From positions 516,162-571,161 of the forward strand of contig NZ_KK211189.1 in assembly GCF_000620845.1 (NCBI RefSeq): a stretch of DNA of 55,000 nt, read 5' to 3'. Below are positions 52,320-55,000 of the stretch, piece after piece. How positions within the stretch are numbered: the stretch's first letter is position 1; each line of letters starts with the position of its first letter. The notes beneath the pieces were generated by a model. That model saw only the letters and a program-made list of their open reading frames with translations. It did not search any database and had not been told where the DNA came from. The DNA comes from Exiguobacterium marinum DSM 16307. Its GTDB lineage: Bacteria; Bacillota; Bacilli; Exiguobacteriales; Exiguobacteriaceae. The translations under genes were made by a program, and so were the position numbers.

Positions 52320-52757
52320 ATGCGCACAACATTCATGGCTAAAGCATCTGAAGTAGAACGCAAATGGCTCCTTATCGACGCAGAAGGCAAAACACTTGGT
52401 CGTTTGACTAGTGAAGTAGCTTCACTTCTTCGCGGTAAGCACAAGCCGACTTTCACACCACACGTTGATTGCGGAGACCACGTCATCATCATCAACGCTG
52501 AGAAAATCAAATTGACTGGTAACAAGTTGAATGACAAGATCTACTACCGTCATTCAGGTCATCCAGGCGGCTTGAAATCACAAACTGCAAAAGAGCTTCT
52601 CGCAAAACGTCCAGAGCGTATGCTTGAACTCGCGATCAAAGGGATGCTTCCAAAAGGATCACTCGGTCGTCAACAATTCAACAAACTCCACGTTTACGCT
52701 GGAACTGAACACAAGCATGAAGCACAAAAACCAGAAGTTTACGAACTTCGCGGTTAA
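52320..52757 (+). CDS. rplM: Ribosomal protein L13
   Basis: L13 is an early 50S assembly protein. The 145 residues show [40 protein letters not shown] and the [20 protein letters not shown] core. AGGAGGTATT precedes the ATG. It forms a two-gene operon with rpsI, 25 nt downstream, behind its own leader. Confidence 0.98.
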   Translation: MRTTFMAKASEVERKWLLIDAEGKTLGRLTSEVASLLRGKHKPTFTPHVDCGDHVIIINAEKIKLTGNKLNDKIYYRHSGHPGGLKSQTAKELLAKRPERMLELAIKGMLPKGSLGRQQFNKLHVYAGTEHKHEAQKPEVYELRG

Positions 52758-52782
52758 TCGAGACACAGGGAGGAACTAAACG

Positions 52783-53175
52783 ATGGCAGATGTACGTTAC
52801 TACGGAACAGGCCGCCGCAAACACTCGGTGGCTCGCGTTCACCTCGTTGCAGGTGACGGTAAAGTTGTTGTAAATGGCCGCGATATCTCAGAATACTTCG
52901 GTCATGAGACTTTGATCATGATGGCTAAATCACCACTCGTATTGACTGAAACAGAAGGGAAATACGATGTAATCGTTAACGTTAACGGTGGTGGATATAC
53001 TGGACAAGCTGGAGCGATTCGCCACGGTGTATCACGTGCGCTTCTTCAAGCGGACCCAGAATTCCGTCCAAGCCTCAAAGAAAAAGGCTTCTTAACTCGT
53101 GACGCTCGTATGAAAGAACGTAAAAAATACGGTCTTAAAGCAGCACGTCGCGCACCACAATTCTCGAAGCGTTAA
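52783..53175 (+). CDS. rpsI: Ribosomal protein S9
   Basis: S9 lies in the 30S head, and its C-terminal tail, ending SKR, reaches the P-site tRNA anticodon. The 130 residues begin with [16 protein letters not shown] and contain [20 protein letters not shown] and [26 protein letters not shown] precedes the ATG. A strong terminator follows. Confidence 0.98.
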   Translation: MADVRYYGTGRRKHSVARVHLVAGDGKVVVNGRDISEYFGHETLIMMAKSPLVLTETEGKYDVIVNVNGGGYTGQAGAIRHGVSRALLQADPEFRPSLKEKGFLTRDARMKERKKYGLKAARRAPQFSKR

Positions 53176-53193
53176 TCTTCGCGGTGTGGTTCG

Positions 53194-53226
53194 AACTCTC
53201 CATCCTTTCGGGTGGAGAGTTTTTTG
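53194..53226 (+). terminator. Intrinsic terminator after rpsI
   Basis: AACTCTCCATCC pairs with GGGTGGAGAGTT around TTTC, followed by TTTTG. Confidence 0.88.
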
Positions 53227-53269
53227 TTTGAAATAGTCGATTCCGAAGCCGTCAAGAAAACGCTTTTTT

Positions 53270-53278
53270 TGATATACT
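53270..53278 (+). promoter_or_regulatory. Extended -10 promoter candidate for mrp
   Basis: TGATATACT, 31 nt before the start codon, fits an extended -10 element. The -35 region is weak. Confidence 0.45.
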
Positions 53279-53309
53279 GATATCGAAACAGTTAGAAGGG
53301 GGAAGCGAT

Positions 53310-54341
53310 ATGCTTACAGTAGAGCAAGTACGCGAGGAATTGGCGGGGCTCGTTGATCCAACGATCAACCGAACGCTTGGAGATACAGCGGGGGTAAAAG
53401 ACATCCGCATTAAAGAAGATTATGTCAGTGTAAAAGTGGCACTCGGACAAACAGGGAGCGGGGAACAGCTTCAATTACAACAAGAGATTGTCACATTGCT
53501 CAAGGGGAAAGGCTTTAAGACGGTTGGACTTCGCTTTGAAGCATTGAACGACGAAAGTTTGAAGGAAGCGACAAAGCCGGCGATTCTTCGTGAGAATTCA
53601 GGGACGACATTTATCGCCATCGCTTCAGGTAAGGGTGGCGTAGGGAAATCTACAGTGTCTGTCAACTTAGCGGTCGCGCTTGCGCGAGCGGGCAAGAAGG
53701 TTGGATTGATCGATGCGGACATTTACGGATTTAGTGTTCCGGATATGCTTGGCATCGAAGAACGACCAGTTGTTCGCGGCGAAAAGATCATTCCAGTCGA
53801 GCGTTTCGGTGTGAAGGTCATTTCAATGGGCTTTTTCGTTGAAGACAATGCACCCGTTATCTGGCGTGGACCGATGCTCGGAAAAATGTTAAATAACTTC
53901 TTCAATGACGTCGAGTGGGGCGACCTAGACTATCTATTGCTCGACTTACCGCCAGGAACGGGGGATGTCGCACTTGATATCCATTCGATGCTCCCATCAT
54001 GCCAGGAGTTGATTGTGACGACACCTCACGCGACAGCTGCTTTCGTTGCTGCTCGTGCTGGGGCAATGGCGATTAAAACGAACCATAAACTACTAGGTAT
54101 CATTGAGAACATGGCTTATTTCGAAAGTAAACTGACAGGCGAAAAAGAATACGTATTCGGTTATGGTGGTGGAGAAAAACTATCAGAAGCACTGAAGAGT
54201 AAGTTGCTTGCTCAAATTCCGCTTGGCCAACCGTATGACAATGAAGAGGACTTCGCACCTTCTGTCTATCGGGATGGTCATCCATTTGAGCATACGTATG
54301 ACGAGTTAGCGCAAGCAGTCATTAAACAAATAGAAGGGTGA
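53310..54341 (+). CDS. mrp: Mrp/ApbC family ATPase (SalA-like)
   Basis: The 343 residues contain an N-terminal MIP18/DUF59-type domain (about 1-85) and a ParA-like ATPase domain. That domain has the deviant Walker A SGKGGVGKST (about 108-117), VGLIDADIYGFSVPDMLGI and LLLDLPPGTGDV (Walker B). Family members act as iron-sulfur cluster carriers; the B. subtilis homologue SalA also regulates exoprotease gene expression. Neither role can be confirmed from sequence alone. I do not see the C-terminal CxxC cluster of canonical Mrp carriers. GGGGGAAGC precedes ATG 53310. It is followed by kbaA after 11 nt; gerD, which lies between the two in B. subtilis, is missing. Confidence 0.9.
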   Translation: MLTVEQVREELAGLVDPTINRTLGDTAGVKDIRIKEDYVSVKVALGQTGSGEQLQLQQEIVTLLKGKGFKTVGLRFEALNDESLKEATKPAILRENSGTTFIAIASGKGGVGKSTVSVNLAVALARAGKKVGLIDADIYGFSVPDMLGIEERPVVRGEKIIPVERFGVKVISMGFFVEDNAPVIWRGPMLGKMLNNFFNDVEWGDLDYLLLDLPPGTGDVALDIHSMLPSCQELIVTTPHATAAFVAARAGAMAIKTNHKLLGIIENMAYFESKLTGEKEYVFGYGGGEKLSEALKSKLLAQIPLGQPYDNEEDFAPSVYRDGHPFEHTYDELAQAVIKQIEG

Positions 54342-54352
54342 ATCGGTGAGAG

Positions 54353-54997
54353 ATGAAAGTACAAGGATTTTTACGTTTGTTTTGGACAACGCTCGTTTTT
54401 GGGACGTTGTTCGGGTTCCTTATGAACTTGTTAGCGAACCCGGGTTATTTAGTCAGTCAGTCTTGGGAGGCAATTGTCACTGCGCTTAGTTACTCGAGCA
54501 CATGGACCGGGATCAGTATGATGGGCTTCTTCGCCTATTTGATCATCCATCGGGTCGGTCTTGATTTATTCCGAGGGCCACGTCTATGGAATCGCGTCCA
54601 GGTGTTGTTAATCGCCTTTGCGATCTTTGATGCCGTTTATTTACGGATGCTCGCATTTGGAAATGATCACATGTGGCGTTATATCGGCGAGATGCTTGTG
54701 TTATTAATTGTCGCTTGGGTAGTTGCTGCGAGTAAAGCGAAACAAACGAATATGAGTGCTTTCATCCCGACACTTTTCTTAATGACCGTCATTACTTTGA
54801 TTGAATGGATTCCGGCCCTTCAAACAACGGATGAAATTCCATTACTCTGGCCGGCCCTTGCAACATTAGTGTTCGCGAATGCCTATCAAGTATTGATGCT
54901 TCATCGCTTTCAACAGACGGGGCAAGTCACTGAACCGGCTTCGTCTGAAGTGGCGAAGAAAAAAACGAAAAAGCAGATGCCGTCTAAGTCATCATAA
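54353..54997 (+). CDS. kbaA: KbaA-like integral membrane protein
   Basis: The 214-residue protein has about six hydrophobic segments (FWTTLVFGTLFGFLMNLL near the start, then around 45-65, 82-100, 110-128, 140-155, 165-180) and a charged Lys/Ser tail. The N-terminal RLFWTTLVFGTLFGF pattern and the position after mrp resemble KbaA. In B. subtilis KbaA is needed for the sensor kinase KinB to start the sporulation phosphorelay. Here it would be out of its normal context because gerD is absent. The similarity call is from recall and gene order, so the function is tentative. ATG 54353 follows GGTGAGAG, and the gene ends 3 nt before the window edge. Confidence 0.7.
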   Translation: MKVQGFLRLFWTTLVFGTLFGFLMNLLANPGYLVSQSWEAIVTALSYSSTWTGISMMGFFAYLIIHRVGLDLFRGPRLWNRVQVLLIAFAIFDAVYLRMLAFGNDHMWRYIGEMLVLLIVAWVVAASKAKQTNMSAFIPTLFLMTVITLIEWIPALQTTDEIPLLWPALATLVFANAYQVLMLHRFQQTGQVTEPASSEVAKKKTKKQMPSKSS

Positions 54998-55000
54998 AAT

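Overview
The window is a contiguous stretch of a Gram-positive (Firmicutes, Bacillales) chromosome. It carries the rRNA-proximal stress operon, the rpoBC, str, S10, spc and alpha clusters, and the ecf-truA-rplM-rpsI block, in an order close to Bacillus subtilis. Several linked B. subtilis genes are missing (disA, the L7Ae-like gene after rpoC, cwlD, gerD). The core proteins are Bacillales-like, and the missing genes include sporulation and germination functions. The best guess is therefore a non-sporulating member such as Exiguobacterium; this is an inference from gene content, not from a database search.

Layout. 1-137: 3' part of a 5S rRNA gene and the rrn terminator. 145-1985: an IS1182-family insertion sequence, transposase on the minus strand, with perfect 17-bp terminal inverted repeats and a strong terminator-like hairpin just inside each end. 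Its transposase frame has no stop codon before the window edge. 1991-7910: CtsR-controlled ctsR-mcsA-mcsB-clpC, then radA. 8024-15906: yacL, ispD-ispF, gltX, a cysteine T-box, cysE-cysS-mrnC-rlmB-rae1. 16037-17805: sigH, rpmG, secE, nusG. 17812-21026: rplKA and rplJL with their own promoters and autoregulatory-type leaders, then an RsmC-like methyltransferase. 21044-28390: rpoB-rpoC. 28399-33170: str operon (rpsL, rpsG, fusA, tuf) with a long structured leader and a structured fusA-tuf spacer. 33186-33730: one accessory nucleotidyltransferase-fold gene. 33789-48934: S10/spc/alpha superoperon ending at rplQ. 48961-52176: ecfA1-ecfA2-ecfT-truA. 52173-53222: rplM-rpsI behind an L13-type leader. 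53273-54997: mrp/salA and a kbaA-like membrane protein.

Functionally nearly everything serves gene expression: transcription (RpoA/B/C, NusG, SigH), translation (ribosomal proteins, EF-G, EF-Tu, IF1, GltX, CysS), RNA processing (MrnC, RlmB, Rae1, TruA), secretion (SecY, SecE), protein quality control (CtsR/McsA/McsB/ClpC, Map) and precursors (Adk, CysE, IspD/F, ECF vitamin uptake). Nothing in the window is a clear novel multigene system. The items most worth a second look are the stop-less transposase frame, the Shine-Dalgarno-sequestering hairpin with an 11-codon ORF before tuf, the large rpsL leader hairpin, paired L1-site-like motifs around rplK, a zinc-free S14 in the main spc operon, the isolated nucleotidyltransferase, and KbaA retained without gerD.
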